From Phycisphaera sp. (GTDB lineage: Bacteria > Planctomycetota > Phycisphaerae > Phycisphaerales > UBA1924), in the NCBI GenBank assembly GCA_020639255.1, contig JACKGZ010000004.1, positions 324,459-388,458 of the forward strand: DNA of 64,000 nt, read 5' to 3'. The translations under genes and the position numbers were made by a program. Positions within the stretch are counted from its first letter, which is position 1; the number at the start of each line of letters is the position of its first letter. A model generated the notes under the pieces. It saw only the letters and a list, made by a program, of their open reading frames with translations. It searched no databases and had not been told where the DNA came from. Positions 28,097-37,161 of this stretch are shown piece after piece.

Positions 28097-29479
28097 TTAG
28101 AAGTTGCAGAGGTTCGGAGTGCCGGCGCCGCTGGCGTTGAATGCGGCAACCCAAGCCGAGAAGTCGGCCGGGGTGCAGTTGCCGTCCTGGTTGGTGTCGC
28201 AGCGAGCGCCCATCGTGTTGAAGGCGGCAACCCAAGCCGAGAAGTCGGCCGGGGTGCAGTTGCCGTCAGCGTTCGCATCGCAGCAGTCCTCGGGGGGAGG
28301 AGTGCCGCCGACGTTGATGCGGATGGCCACACCGAGAGCGTTGGCGAAGTCGGGCACGAAGCCGCCGGCCCAGTCGGCGATGTCGAAGGTGGTGTCGTAC
28401 TGATCGTCGACCACTTCGTTGCCGGAGGGAGCGCCACCCGACCACGAGCCGAGGCCGTCAACGCAGATGTCCTCACCCTCGCCCCAGATGGTGCCGTCGC
28501 TGTCGCCGGCGCCGAAGGGAGCGGGCTCGAGGCAGCCGCCGGCACCCGCCTGCATGGCGTAGGTGCCCCAGAGCATGGACTGAGCCTTGCTGGAGGGGTA
28601 GAAGCCGCCGTTGAGCGGGCCAAGACCGTCGCCGCCGTCACCGCGGGTCCAGAGCAGACGGACGCCGCCGTCGCCACGACCGTCGGTACCGGGCTTGCCG
28701 CCGTCCCAGAGGTCGAGGTTCGACGTCAGGGGCATGCCGAGGGTCTCGAGACCGGTGGCGTAGAAGATGCCGTAGCCCGAGCCACCGTCAGAGAGGTGCT
28801 CGTCGGGAACGGTGTCGCCGTCGGTGTCGGTGTTGGCGTAGGTCAGGATGATGCCGCCGAGGAACTCGTCGACGAAGGTGTCGCCGTCGGTGTCGCTCTG
28901 CGAAGCCGGGAAGCCGAGGCCGTCCGGAGCAGCGCCGAACTCACCGTCGCCGCCATCGAGGTCCGGGAAGTTATCGAAACCTTCCCACGACTCGAGAACG
29001 ACCTGCAGAACTTCGGAGGTCGTGCCGGTGCCGCCGTCGCAGAGAGCTGCGGAGCCGCAGAACACGAACTCGCCGACCGTCTGACCCTCGGTGCCTGCAT
29101 CCGGGATGATGTCCTCGGCGTAGGACTGCCAGGAGAAGCCAATGCCGAACCAGTAGCGGCTGCTGGCGCCACTCAGAAGGTGGGGAGCCAGTTCGGCGCA
29201 GACCGGATCGAGGTCGAGGCCGTCGCCGTCGGTGTCAGCGAACTGAGCCGAGTCGTAAGCGATGGTGCCGGTGATACGATCGGTGTTGCCCTGGCCGAGC
29301 TCGATCGTCTTGCCGTAGACATACTGACCGTCAACGGTCAGGCCGGTGATGGCCGTCGCGCGGATGGCCTTGTGAACCTGACCCGAGAATTCGGCGGTCT
29401 GCAGCTCGGGACGAACCTGAGCGTTAGCAGCGCCACATGCAGCGAGGCCAGCAACGGACAAAAGAACCTTGGTCTTCAT
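28097..29479 (-). CDS. Secreted protein with GC-type dockerin tail, paralog 3 of 3
   Basis: 460 residues. Signal peptide MKTKVLLSVAGLAACGAANAQ, the same ~370-residue Asp/Gly-rich domain (GLTVDGQYVYGKTIELGQGN, DTDGDTFVDEFLGG, NGGFYPSSKAQSMLWGTYAM), two repeats (CDANADGNCTPADFSAWV, CDTNQDGNCTPADFSAWV) and a terminal LCNF. AGAGGAG lies before the ATG, and a ~345-base AT-rich upstream region and a strong terminator make it an independent, perhaps highly expressed, transcript. The other two paralogs have shorter leaders. Main-domain function unknown. Confidence 0.87.
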   Translation of the reverse strand: MKTKVLLSVAGLAACGAANAQVRPELQTAEFSGQVHKAIRATAITGLTVDGQYVYGKTIELGQGNTDRITGTIAYDSAQFADTDGDGLDLDPVCAELAPHLLSGASSRYWFGIGFSWQSYAEDIIPDAGTEGQTVGEFVFCGSAALCDGGTGTTSEVLQVVLESWEGFDNFPDLDGGDGEFGAAPDGLGFPASQSDTDGDTFVDEFLGGIILTYANTDTDGDTVPDEHLSDGGSGYGIFYATGLETLGMPLTSNLDLWDGGKPGTDGRGDGGVRLLWTRGDGGDGLGPLNGGFYPSSKAQSMLWGTYAMQAGAGGCLEPAPFGAGDSDGTIWGEGEDICVDGLGSWSGGAPSGNEVVDDQYDTTFDIADWAGGFVPDFANALGVAIRINVGGTPPPEDCCDANADGNCTPADFSAWVAAFNTMGARCDTNQDGNCTPADFSAWVAAFNASGAGTPNLCNF

Positions 29480-29825
29480 ATGGAGACTCCTCTAAGTGAC
29501 AGAAACCACAACCAGACTGTCAGGATCGCCGAAGAGAACCTTCGACGAACTTGATCAACAACAAACTCTGGATGATACCTTCGAGGTATCACCCAGCACT
29601 CGCTCACACACCGGAACTTCTCCGGGCACCGTGCGTGTTGAACAAGCGCTACCTCTCTGAAGATCAGAATGACCTTCCCTCTTTACGCAAGCCCCACTCA
29701 AACTCCTCCAGTATGAGTACAGCCTCCACGAATATACAGGCCTCATCACCAATTGCAAGCACAAAATGAGAGCCATCCGACCAGTCGACGGAAACCCTTG
29801 GTACGACGTAAATTACCTAAATTGC
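29480..29825. other. Intergenic region upstream of dockerin gene 3
   Basis: 346 bases between the dockerin gene start and the carA end. No open frame with family similarity is seen. The part near 29540-29825 is AT-rich compared with the flanking genes and probably holds the promoter and leader of the dockerin gene. It contains an inverted repeat at 29573-29591. No terminator for carA was recognised. Confidence 0.5.
29573..29591. repeat. Inverted repeat in the leader of dockerin gene 3
   Basis: TGATACCT and AGGTATCA form perfect 8-base arms around TCG. It lies about 95-110 bases upstream of the ATG (minus strand). It could be an operator or a short RNA hairpin. Confidence 0.4.
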
Positions 29826-31031
29826 CTATGAACCCGCTCTCAACGGTCGTGCCGCCCGAACCAGGTCCAGGAACCGATCAAACACATAGCCGGCGTCGTG
29901 GGGCCCTGGGGAGGCCTCCGGGTGGTACTGCACCGCCAGCACCGGCCGATCCCGCCGCGCAAAGCCCGCGAGCGTGCCGTCGTTCAGGTGTGTGTGCGTC
30001 GCCACACTCGTCTTCGGATCCAGCGACGCCGGATCGATCGCAAAGCCGTGGTTCTGACTCGTGATCTCCACGCGCCCCGTCACGTCGTTCCGCACAGGCT
30101 GGTTCGCGCCGCGATGCCCGAAGGGCAGCTTGAACGCCTTGGCCCCAGACGCCAGCGCCAACAGCTGGTGCCCCAGGCAGATGCCAAGGATCGGAATCTT
30201 CGGCGCGTCGTCAGCCATCAGACGTTTGAGCGAGTCGATCACCTGCTTCACCGCCGCCGGGTCGCCAGGACCGTTCGACACGAACAGCCCATGGATCTCA
30301 CCCGCCTCGAACCGCCGGAGCACGTCGTCTGGGTCGAACGTATACGGGATCTTCTTCACGACACACCCACGCGACACGAGATGCCGAAGCGTGTTGTGCT
30401 TGGCGCCGCAATCGACCGCCAGAATCACCGGCGCATCTGCGTCTTCGGCCTGCTCCGGGAACCACTCGCCCAGCCCGTCGTCCCAGCTTTCCTCGACCGA
30501 GCACCCGACCTCGGTCACCAGATTCGCACCGGCCATCGCGGGCGCGTTCTTGGCGCGATCAACCAAATCCGCGTCGCTGATCGATTCATCATCCGTGATG
30601 ACGCCCGCCATCACGCCGTGAGCCCGCAGCACGCGCGTCAGCGCCCGCGTATCGATCCGCTCAAGCCCGAGCACGCCCTGCTTGCGCAGGTACGTCTCCA
30701 GATCCTCGCTCGCCCGATAGTTGCTGGGCCGGCGCGCCAGCTCCCGGCACACCATGCCCGAGACCTGCACGCTCGCCGACTCGACGTCCTCGGCGTTCAC
30801 GCCCGTGTTCCCGATGAGAGGAGCCGTGAAGACCAAGATCTGCCCCGTGTAGGACGGGTCGGTCAGAGCTTCCTGATAGCCGGTCATCGCGGTGTTGAAG
30901 ACGACCTCAGCCGCCCGGACGATCTTCTGCCCGGTCGCCCCGAATGGCCTGCCTCGAAACACCGTCCCATCGGCCAGGGCCAGGCGGCCAGAACCAGCGG
31001 CAGGCGAAGCGGACGGGGCGTTCGTGGTCAT
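29826..31031 (-). CDS. carA: Carbamoyl-phosphate synthase small (glutaminase) subunit
   Basis: 401 residues. The N-terminal CarA domain (GTVFRGRPFGATG, VVFNTAMTGYQEALTDPSY) is followed by a class I glutamine amidotransferase domain with FVSNGPGDP, the nucleophile Cys in GICLGHQ and the catalytic His-x-Glu in HPEAS. It supplies ammonia to CarB for arginine and pyrimidine synthesis. carB is not in the window. The frame opens at 31088, but the ATG at 31031 has TAGACT (31044-31039) 7 bases upstream with no ribosome site. It diverges from priA with overlapping -10 elements. Confidence 0.95.
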   Translation of the reverse strand: MTTNAPSASPAAGSGRLALADGTVFRGRPFGATGQKIVRAAEVVFNTAMTGYQEALTDPSYTGQILVFTAPLIGNTGVNAEDVESASVQVSGMVCRELARRPSNYRASEDLETYLRKQGVLGLERIDTRALTRVLRAHGVMAGVITDDESISDADLVDRAKNAPAMAGANLVTEVGCSVEESWDDGLGEWFPEQAEDADAPVILAVDCGAKHNTLRHLVSRGCVVKKIPYTFDPDDVLRRFEAGEIHGLFVSNGPGDPAAVKQVIDSLKRLMADDAPKIPILGICLGHQLLALASGAKAFKLPFGHRGANQPVRNDVTGRVEITSQNHGFAIDPASLDPKTSVATHTHLNDGTLAGFARRDRPVLAVQYHPEASPGPHDAGYVFDRFLDLVRAARPLRAGS

Positions 31032-31035
31032 CGGA

Positions 31036-31044
31036 TAGAGTCTA
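31036..31044. promoter_or_regulatory. Overlapping divergent -10 elements (carA / priA)
   Basis: Minus strand TAGACT (31044-31039) lies 7 bases before carA. Plus strand TAGAGT (31036-31041) lies 28 bases before priA. The two share most of their bases, so only one polymerase could occupy the site at a time. Confidence 0.45.
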
Positions 31045-31069
31045 GCGCCGCCGAACGGCGCACAACCAC

Positions 31070-33430
31070 ATGGACTCACTCTTTCCACAGCACGAAGAGC
31101 ACCAAGCCGCCGCGGCCTACTACGCCCGCGTCGCCGTCGAACGACGCGTCGAGCTCAAAGACCCCTTCGAAGACGGGCTCACGTATTCATCCGATGAATA
31201 TCTCGAACCCGGCACCCGCGTCCGCGTCCCGCTCGGGCGGGGTGACAAGCCCGCCGAGGGCATCGTCGTCGACATCGGCGGCACCGAAATCCTCGAAGGC
31301 TTCAACCCCAAGCGCGTCAAGCCCATCATCGAAGCCCACGGACGCGTCCTCTCCGAAGACCTGATCAGCCTCGGGCGCTGGATCGCGCGGTACTACGTCG
31401 CCCCTCTCGGGATGACGCTCGCGAGCATGATCCCCGCAGCCGTCAAAGCCGACACCGGGCGCCGGCACGAGGAACGCCTCGAACCCGCGCAAGACCTCGC
31501 GGGCGACTTGCCCGAGGGCGTCAAGCTCCCCCCGAGCGCCAAGGCGGCGCTCGCTGCGCTCCGCGAACACAAAGAGATCACCTGGCCCGCAAGCGCCCGC
31601 AACCTCGCGGATCTCATCGAGTCGCGCACCGTCGCGCCGATCAACCGCCTCGTCAAGGCGGGCCTCCTGCGACCCGTCACGCACTCGAGCGTGCGCTCGC
31701 GCCAGCTCGATTCGGACACCGTCTTCGACGCCGCCCGCCATTTCGATCCCACGCCCGCGCAGAACGCCGTCATCTCGGGTGTCGGCGCGACGCTCGGCGA
31801 GTTCTCGACCCACCTGCTCTTCGGTGTGACAGGCTCGGGCAAGACCGAGGTGTATTTGCAACTTATCGAGCAGGTGCTCGCCCGCAGCATGAACGCGGTC
31901 ATGCTCGTGCCCGAGATCGCGCTGACGCCCCAGACCGCCGGGCGTGTGCAGTCACGTCTCGGCGCCGCCAACGTCGCGGTGCTGCACTCGGGCCTGACCG
32001 CCGCCCAGCGCAACAGCGCCTGGGCGAGCGTGCTCGCGGGCAGCGCCCGCGTCGTCGTCGGCGCACGCTCGGCGATCTTCGCCCCGATCGAGAACCTCGG
32101 GCTCATCATCGTCGACGAGGAGCACGACTCGTCGTACAAGCAGGACCAGCTCCCCCGCTACAACGCGCGCGACGTCGCCATCGTCCGGGCGCACACCGCC
32201 GGCTGCCCGATCCTGCTCGGGTCCGCCACGCCCTCGCTCGAATCGTGGGCCAACGTCGAAGCGGGCCGCTCCAAGCTCTGGCAGCTCCCCGAACGCGTGG
32301 GCGGCGGCAAGCTCCCCAAGGTCCGCATCGTCGACATGATCACCGAGCGACGCCAATACGCGGATCTCCACCACTGTGCGCCGCCCGCCGAGCTTCTCGT
32401 GGGTCCATCACTCGAACGTGCCCTGCAGCGCACTCTTACCGAGGGCGGACAGGCGGTCCTGCTACTCAACAAACGCGGGCTCGCGGGCTTTGTGGGGTGC
32501 ACATCCTCCAAGTGCGGCTGGGTGCTCCAGTGCCACCACTGCTCGACGCGCATGGTCCTGCACAAGCTGCCCTCGCTCGCAGCGGGCGGGTACGTGCGTT
32601 GCCACCACTGCAGCGCCGAGCAGAAAATGCCGAGCCAGTGCCCCGACTGCCAGAGCAAGCTGCGTCAATTCGGCGCAGGAACGCAGCGAGCCGAGGAAGT
32701 CGTCGAAGCTCTCACGCAATCGATGCCCGAGGTGTGCCACCTCACCGCGGGCGAGACGCTCGTGCGCGTCGATGCCGACGCGATGCGCTCCGGACGCGAG
32801 GTCTTCGAGACGCTCGCCCGATTCGCGCGGGGCGAGATCCGCGTACTGCTGGGCACACAGATGATCGCCAAGGGGCTCGATGTGCCCAACGTCCGCTTGG
32901 TCGGTGTGCTCTCGGCGGACACGGCTCTGAATCTCCCCGACTTCCGCGCGGGCGAGCGCACATTCCAGCTTGTCTCTCAGGTCGCAGGGCGAGCCGGGCG
33001 GGGCCAATTCCCGGGCGAGGTGATTGTCCAGACCTTCGAGCCGGACGCGCCCGCCATCCAGCTCGCAGCCGATCACGACTACCACACCTTTGCGCACGAA
33101 GAGCTCACCCTCCGCAAGGCGATCGGGTTGCCCCCCGCGACGCGGATGGCGCGGATCGTCTGCCGCGACAAAGACCTCGCCAAGGCCCGGGCGGGCGCTC
33201 AGACGATCGCGGACGCTGCGTCGGAGATGGTTGAGCGGGGCCTGATCTCGCTCATGGGCCCGATGCCCTGCCCGATCGAACGCATCGCCGACCACTTCCG
33301 CATCGCCATCGAGCTGACCGCCCCCGACTCTGGCAAGCTCCAGACCGCGATGCAGACCCTCCGTAAACGCGGCGTGCTGCTGAGCGACACCAAGACCGCT
33401 GTCGACGTCGACCCGCTCGCGCTTCTCTAA
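31070..33430 (+). CDS. priA: Primosomal replication restart helicase
   Basis: 786 residues. An N-terminal 3'-end-binding domain (RVRVPLGRGDKPAEGIVVDI) precedes the helicase core: Walker A GVTGSGKTEVYL, DEEHDSSYKQ, GSATPSLES, and the late motif LLGTQMIAKGLD. Zinc-binding cysteines interrupt the core (CTSSKCGWVLQCHHC, CHHCSAEQ, CPDCQSK), as expected for PriA. It reloads DnaB at stalled forks. It reads in a tight plus-strand series with murD (23 bases) and the YdjY gene. Confidence 0.95.
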   Translation: MDSLFPQHEEHQAAAAYYARVAVERRVELKDPFEDGLTYSSDEYLEPGTRVRVPLGRGDKPAEGIVVDIGGTEILEGFNPKRVKPIIEAHGRVLSEDLISLGRWIARYYVAPLGMTLASMIPAAVKADTGRRHEERLEPAQDLAGDLPEGVKLPPSAKAALAALREHKEITWPASARNLADLIESRTVAPINRLVKAGLLRPVTHSSVRSRQLDSDTVFDAARHFDPTPAQNAVISGVGATLGEFSTHLLFGVTGSGKTEVYLQLIEQVLARSMNAVMLVPEIALTPQTAGRVQSRLGAANVAVLHSGLTAAQRNSAWASVLAGSARVVVGARSAIFAPIENLGLIIVDEEHDSSYKQDQLPRYNARDVAIVRAHTAGCPILLGSATPSLESWANVEAGRSKLWQLPERVGGGKLPKVRIVDMITERRQYADLHHCAPPAELLVGPSLERALQRTLTEGGQAVLLLNKRGLAGFVGCTSSKCGWVLQCHHCSTRMVLHKLPSLAAGGYVRCHHCSAEQKMPSQCPDCQSKLRQFGAGTQRAEEVVEALTQSMPEVCHLTAGETLVRVDADAMRSGREVFETLARFARGEIRVLLGTQMIAKGLDVPNVRLVGVLSADTALNLPDFRAGERTFQLVSQVAGRAGRGQFPGEVIVQTFEPDAPAIQLAADHDYHTFAHEELTLRKAIGLPPATRMARIVCRDKDLAKARAGAQTIADAASEMVERGLISLMGPMPCPIERIADHFRIAIELTAPDSGKLQTAMQTLRKRGVLLSDTKTAVDVDPLALL

Positions 33431-33442
33431 GCGCGCCGGCAC

Positions 33443-33448
33443 TAGAGT
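33443..33448 (+). promoter_or_regulatory. TAGAGT -10 element of murD
   Basis: TAGAGT ends 5 bases before the murD ATG at 33454. No ribosome site is present, so murD may have its own leaderless transcript besides read-through from priA. Confidence 0.45.
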
Positions 33449-33453
33449 CATGC

Positions 33454-34731
33454 ATGGACGAACGCCGGGCAACGGTCATGGGCCTCGGTTCCTTCGGCGG
33501 CGGGGCCGGCGCGGTCCGCCACCTTTGTGCGCTCGGCTGCGACGTCCTCGTCACCGACATGGCCCCCGCCGAGAAGCTCACGTCCTCGCTCGAAGCGATC
33601 CGCGATCTCGTCGACTCGGGCGCGGTCACGCTTCGCCTCGGCGAGCACAACGTGAGCGACTTTACGACGTGCGACCTGCTCGTCGCAAACCCGGCGGTAA
33701 AGCTGCCCTGGGAGAATCGGTTCGTGCGCGCGGCACAGGCCGCCGGCGTGCGCGTGACGACGGAGATCGGACTCGTCATCGACGCCCTCCCCGAATCCTG
33801 CAAAGTCGTCGCTGTGACGGGCTCGTCGGGCAAAAGCACCACCAGCGCGATGATCCACGCGGGGCTGAAATCCGCGGGCGTAAACGCCCTGCTCGGTGGC
33901 AACATCGGCGGGAGCCTGCTCGGCCAAGACATCACCGAAAACGCAACGGTCGTCCTCGAACTCTCCAGCGCCATGCTCTGGTGGCTCGCCCAGCCCGGAT
34001 GCACCGAACGCACCCGATTCCTCGACGTCGCCCTCATCACCAACATCACCCCCAACCACGTCGATTGGCACGGCTCCGTCGAGCACTACACCCAGAGCAA
34101 ACTCAATATCGCGCAGATGCTCAAAGATTCGGGCATGCTCCTCGTCGGACCGAATGTCGACACCGACCACGAACGTGCGCAGAGACTTGAACTTATCACA
34201 TCACTCCCGGAACTGGCGACACCCGGTGCGCACAACCGCGTCAACGCCTCGGCTGCCCTCGCCGCGTGCGAAGCACTCGGCGTCGATCGCGAACGGACCC
34301 TCGCGAGCATCGCCGAGTTCGCGGGCCTCCCCCACCGCCTCGAACTCGTGCGCACGCACAAGGGCGTCCGCTGGTACAACGACAGCAAATCAACCACACC
34401 CGAAGCCACGCGACTCGCGCTCGAAGCGCTGCGCCCGGCTCGCGTGCACCTCATCGTGGGCGGGAGCGACAAGGGCGTGGACCTTGCGCCCATCGCCGAC
34501 CTTGTGCGCCAGAGTGCAGCTCTCTACTGCATCGGGCAGACCGGTGAAACGATCGCCAGGCTCGCGGGCATCGAGCCGGTTGGCACGCTTTCTGAAGCAG
34601 TGCGGCTCGCCGCGAGCAATGCCAAGGAAGGCGAAGCTGTCGTCCTGAGCCCCGGGTGCGCGTCGTTCGATCAGTTCCGCAGCTTCGAGGACCGCGGGAA
34701 CCAGTTCCGCGATCTGGTACACTCGCTTTGA
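33454..34731 (+). CDS. murD: UDP-N-acetylmuramoylalanine--D-glutamate ligase
   Basis: 425 residues. An N-terminal Rossmann domain (GLGSFGGGAGAVRHL), the ATP loop VTGSSGKSTTS (usually GTNGKT/S), NITPNHVDWHGSVEHYTQSK with the carbamylated-Lys region, and the C-terminal YNDSKSTTPEAT. It adds D-Glu to UDP-MurNAc-Ala, so the cell keeps peptidoglycan synthesis genes. Two motif changes (SS for TN in the P-loop; PNHVDWH for PDHLDRH) are mild. No other mur or fts gene lies nearby. The stop overlaps the next ATG (TGATG). Confidence 0.9.
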   Translation: MDERRATVMGLGSFGGGAGAVRHLCALGCDVLVTDMAPAEKLTSSLEAIRDLVDSGAVTLRLGEHNVSDFTTCDLLVANPAVKLPWENRFVRAAQAAGVRVTTEIGLVIDALPESCKVVAVTGSSGKSTTSAMIHAGLKSAGVNALLGGNIGGSLLGQDITENATVVLELSSAMLWWLAQPGCTERTRFLDVALITNITPNHVDWHGSVEHYTQSKLNIAQMLKDSGMLLVGPNVDTDHERAQRLELITSLPELATPGAHNRVNASAALAACEALGVDRERTLASIAEFAGLPHRLELVRTHKGVRWYNDSKSTTPEATRLALEALRPARVHLIVGGSDKGVDLAPIADLVRQSAALYCIGQTGETIARLAGIEPVGTLSEAVRLAASNAKEGEAVVLSPGCASFDQFRSFEDRGNQFRDLVHSL

Positions 34732-35483
34732 TGATCACCGCGATCGCTGCCGCAGTTCTCGCCCTCCTCCAGCCCGAGCCCGAAACCGAGCGCACCGGAC
34801 GCGTTGAGCCCTTTCCCGGCATCGTCGTTGACTATGACGCCAAGGCGGTCGAGGTGTCGGGCTTCGTCCCGATCGACGCGCACCAGGAATCCACACCCGA
34901 CGTCATGCTCGAACTCATCGCCGAAGCCCACGGCGTGCGCGACTTCGAGGCGCTCATCAGGCTCAACGCGGAGGCGAGACAGGTCCACGCGGCCCTATTG
35001 CTGCTCGGGCTCGAACCGGGCTCGCCCGGGTACATCGAGGTCGTTGGCGCGGACGAGCCGCTCAAACGCGTCGACCCGACCGGGCCCGAACTCTCGGTTC
35101 GTTTCCGCTACGAGAAAGAAGGCAAAACCGTCATCGAAAACCCCGCGACCTGGATCAAGAACTCCGAGACGGGCGAGCTGTTCAGTGAGCGCAACCCCCG
35201 CTTCTACTTCGGCGGCTCGTCCATGCGCACGTTCGCGGGTGAGGAGTGGTACATGGCCCGCGCCGAGGGCACCGTCGTCGGGCTCTGCACGTTCGGCACA
35301 GAACTCGGCGGCACCGAGACCGTCGGGTGCACGCCCGTTCTCAGCCCGCACTCGGACATGGGCGACCCGGTCTGGTTCGCCGTCAACGACCGCATCCCGA
35401 AGTTCGGCACGGAGATGACGCTTGTGCTGACTGCTGTCGAGAAGAAACCGGAATCACCGGTTAGCGATTCAGACGCAGAGTGA
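34731..35483 (+). CDS. YdjY-domain protein, probably exported
   Basis: 250 residues. A hydrophobic start (MITAIAAAVLALLQPEPE) could be a short signal peptide. The rest matches the YdjY domain: PGIVVDYDAKAVEVSGFVP, then EAHGVRDFEALIRLNAEA and VHAALLLLGLEPGSPG. The usual KEHES is RDFEA here, so the conserved His-Glu is partly lost. Function of YdjY proteins is unknown. The start shares a base with the murD stop, and TACACT (34718-34723) lies 7 bases upstream. Its last 23 bases overlap the end of the convergent htrA-like gene. Confidence 0.8.
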   Translation: MITAIAAAVLALLQPEPETERTGRVEPFPGIVVDYDAKAVEVSGFVPIDAHQESTPDVMLELIAEAHGVRDFEALIRLNAEARQVHAALLLLGLEPGSPGYIEVVGADEPLKRVDPTGPELSVRFRYEKEGKTVIENPATWIKNSETGELFSERNPRFYFGGSSMRTFAGEEWYMARAEGTVVGLCTFGTELGGTETVGCTPVLSPHSDMGDPVWFAVNDRIPKFGTEMTLVLTAVEKKPESPVSDSDAE

Positions 35484-36885
35484 GCGTCTGGTGGATGCCG
35501 TCCTCGTCGATGAGTTCGAACTCCACGGGTTCACCGTAGACAAATTCTGCGCGACCGAGAGCTGCGTAAGCCGCGAGGCGGTCGATCACATCTTCGCCGT
35601 TGATCTTGATGAGTTCTTGACCGGGCACGAACCCGGCGCGAGCCGCAGCAGATCGCCTCGTGACACGCGCGATGTACAAGCCCCCGCCGTCGCGGTATTC
35701 GTTGATCATGAGCCCGGCCTCGTTCTGGAGCAGCGGCTCGATGCTCGCGGCGAAGAGGTCGTCCTCCGGATACTCGGTGAGCGCGACCTGGAAATCGATC
35801 GGCTCGCCGTCACGCCAGACGGTGACATCGATCAACGAGTCGGGCTTGGCGGTCGAAACGATCGAGCGGAGTTGGTGCCACTTCGTGATTCGGTTGCCGT
35901 CGATCTCGGAGATGATGTCGTTCTCGTGGATGCCGGCACGGTCAGCGGCCTGCCCAGGCGTCACACCTCCGACAAGGATGCCCTGGCCGTGGAAGTTGCC
36001 CTCTCGATCCTTGATCGGGATCTCCGCGGCGATGTTCCCGCCACCGCGGATGCCGAGCAATCCGCGACGCACCTGGCCCGTCTCGATGATCTGGTCCACC
36101 ACGCTCTCGATCACCGCAAGCGGGATGGCGAAGCTGATGCCCGCGCTCTGGCCCTCGCGGTCACCCGAGCTGTTGCGCCCGGTCGCGATGGCGACGTTCA
36201 TGCCCACAACCTTGCCGTGGATGTCGACCAGAGGCCCGCCCGAGTTGCCGGGGTTCACCGCGGCGTCGGTCTGGATGTAATTCGTAAAGGTGTTGCCGGA
36301 CCCGCGCGTCTCGGGGTTGCGCCCGAGACCCGAGATGATGCCCTCGCTCATCGAGAACTTGAAGTTGAACGGCGAGCCGAAGGCGAAGACCCGCTCGCCG
36401 ACACCAACGCGATCGCCCGTCGCCCGACGCATCGGGATCAGCCCGACGCCCGGGTCAATCTTGACGATCGCGATGTCGGTGAACGAATCCGACGCCACGA
36501 GCTTGCCCATCATTGTCCGGCCGTCGGCGAATTCGATGCGGATCACATCGGCTCGGCTCACGACGTGCGCATTGGTGACGATGTGCCCCTCGGTGTCGTA
36601 GACCCAGCCCGCGCCGGATGAGCCCATGCTGCGGTCGGTTTCCGTGTCGCTGATGTTCACCTCGATGTGCACGATCGAGGGCTCGACGGATGTCGAGATG
36701 TTCGAGATGGCGCGATCGATGCGAGAGAGAATGTCGTCGGAGTCGAGCGACTGGCGCGCGAGGAGCACCTCGGCGGTTGTGCTCGCGAAGATCATCTGTC
36801 GCACCGCAGCGGGGCCAGCGAACAGCACCGCAGCGGCTGCGAGAAACACAACGAGCGCCGGGCCGATCGCGACAAACTTCCGCAT
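35461..36885 (-). CDS. HtrA/DegP-type serine protease with two PDZ domains
   Basis: 474 residues. An N-terminal membrane helix (about 5-25) anchors a trypsin-like domain with His107 (TNAHVV), Asp137 (DIAIVK) and Ser215 (GNSGGPL). PDZ1 follows (GILVGGVTPGQAADRAGI ... DGNRI) and PDZ2 (GLYIARVTRRSAAARAGF ... INGEDV). Such proteases degrade or refold damaged envelope proteins. The frame opens at 36930, but GGAGGGAG before the ATG at 36885 decides the start. TAGACA about 45 bases upstream may be its -10. The C-terminal 23 bases overlap the YdjY gene. Confidence 0.93.
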   Translation of the reverse strand: MRKFVAIGPALVVFLAAAAVLFAGPAAVRQMIFASTTAEVLLARQSLDSDDILSRIDRAISNISTSVEPSIVHIEVNISDTETDRSMGSSGAGWVYDTEGHIVTNAHVVSRADVIRIEFADGRTMMGKLVASDSFTDIAIVKIDPGVGLIPMRRATGDRVGVGERVFAFGSPFNFKFSMSEGIISGLGRNPETRGSGNTFTNYIQTDAAVNPGNSGGPLVDIHGKVVGMNVAIATGRNSSGDREGQSAGISFAIPLAVIESVVDQIIETGQVRRGLLGIRGGGNIAAEIPIKDREGNFHGQGILVGGVTPGQAADRAGIHENDIISEIDGNRITKWHQLRSIVSTAKPDSLIDVTVWRDGEPIDFQVALTEYPEDDLFAASIEPLLQNEAGLMINEYRDGGGLYIARVTRRSAAARAGFVPGQELIKINGEDVIDRLAAYAALGRAEFVYGEPVEFELIDEDGIHQTLTLRLNR

Positions 36886-37161
36886 GGAGACTCCCTCCAC
36901 CGCCCGAGCCGCCCCGCAGCGACCCGGCACGCTCTCTGTCTACCGGCGGGGCCTTCATCGGCTTCCACCACGACACCGATCGCCTGTCAAAGCATCGGTT
37001 CCTGACAGGATTCGCCCGATCCTGCGATCCGGTTGCGAACCCACACCGAACGACCCCGCCCGGCTGATCCGCGCCATCGGCGCGTGCGGTCAGTCTATCG
37101 GACCGAGCCCGGCACGCCAGAGACGACATCCGGATCGGTGGGGTCAGATCAGACTCATGAC

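Noticed and set aside
24942..28300. Short DNA repeats recurring at the ends of three genes, considered as a repeat array or CRISPR.
   Set aside because: They encode the PADFSAWVAAFN protein repeats in frame; spacing follows codons, not spacers.
36886..37161. Possible small RNA or terminator between htrA and panB.
   Set aside because: Only short imperfect hairpins such as GGTCA...TGACC are seen; nothing beyond likely promoter bases (TAGACA) is supported.
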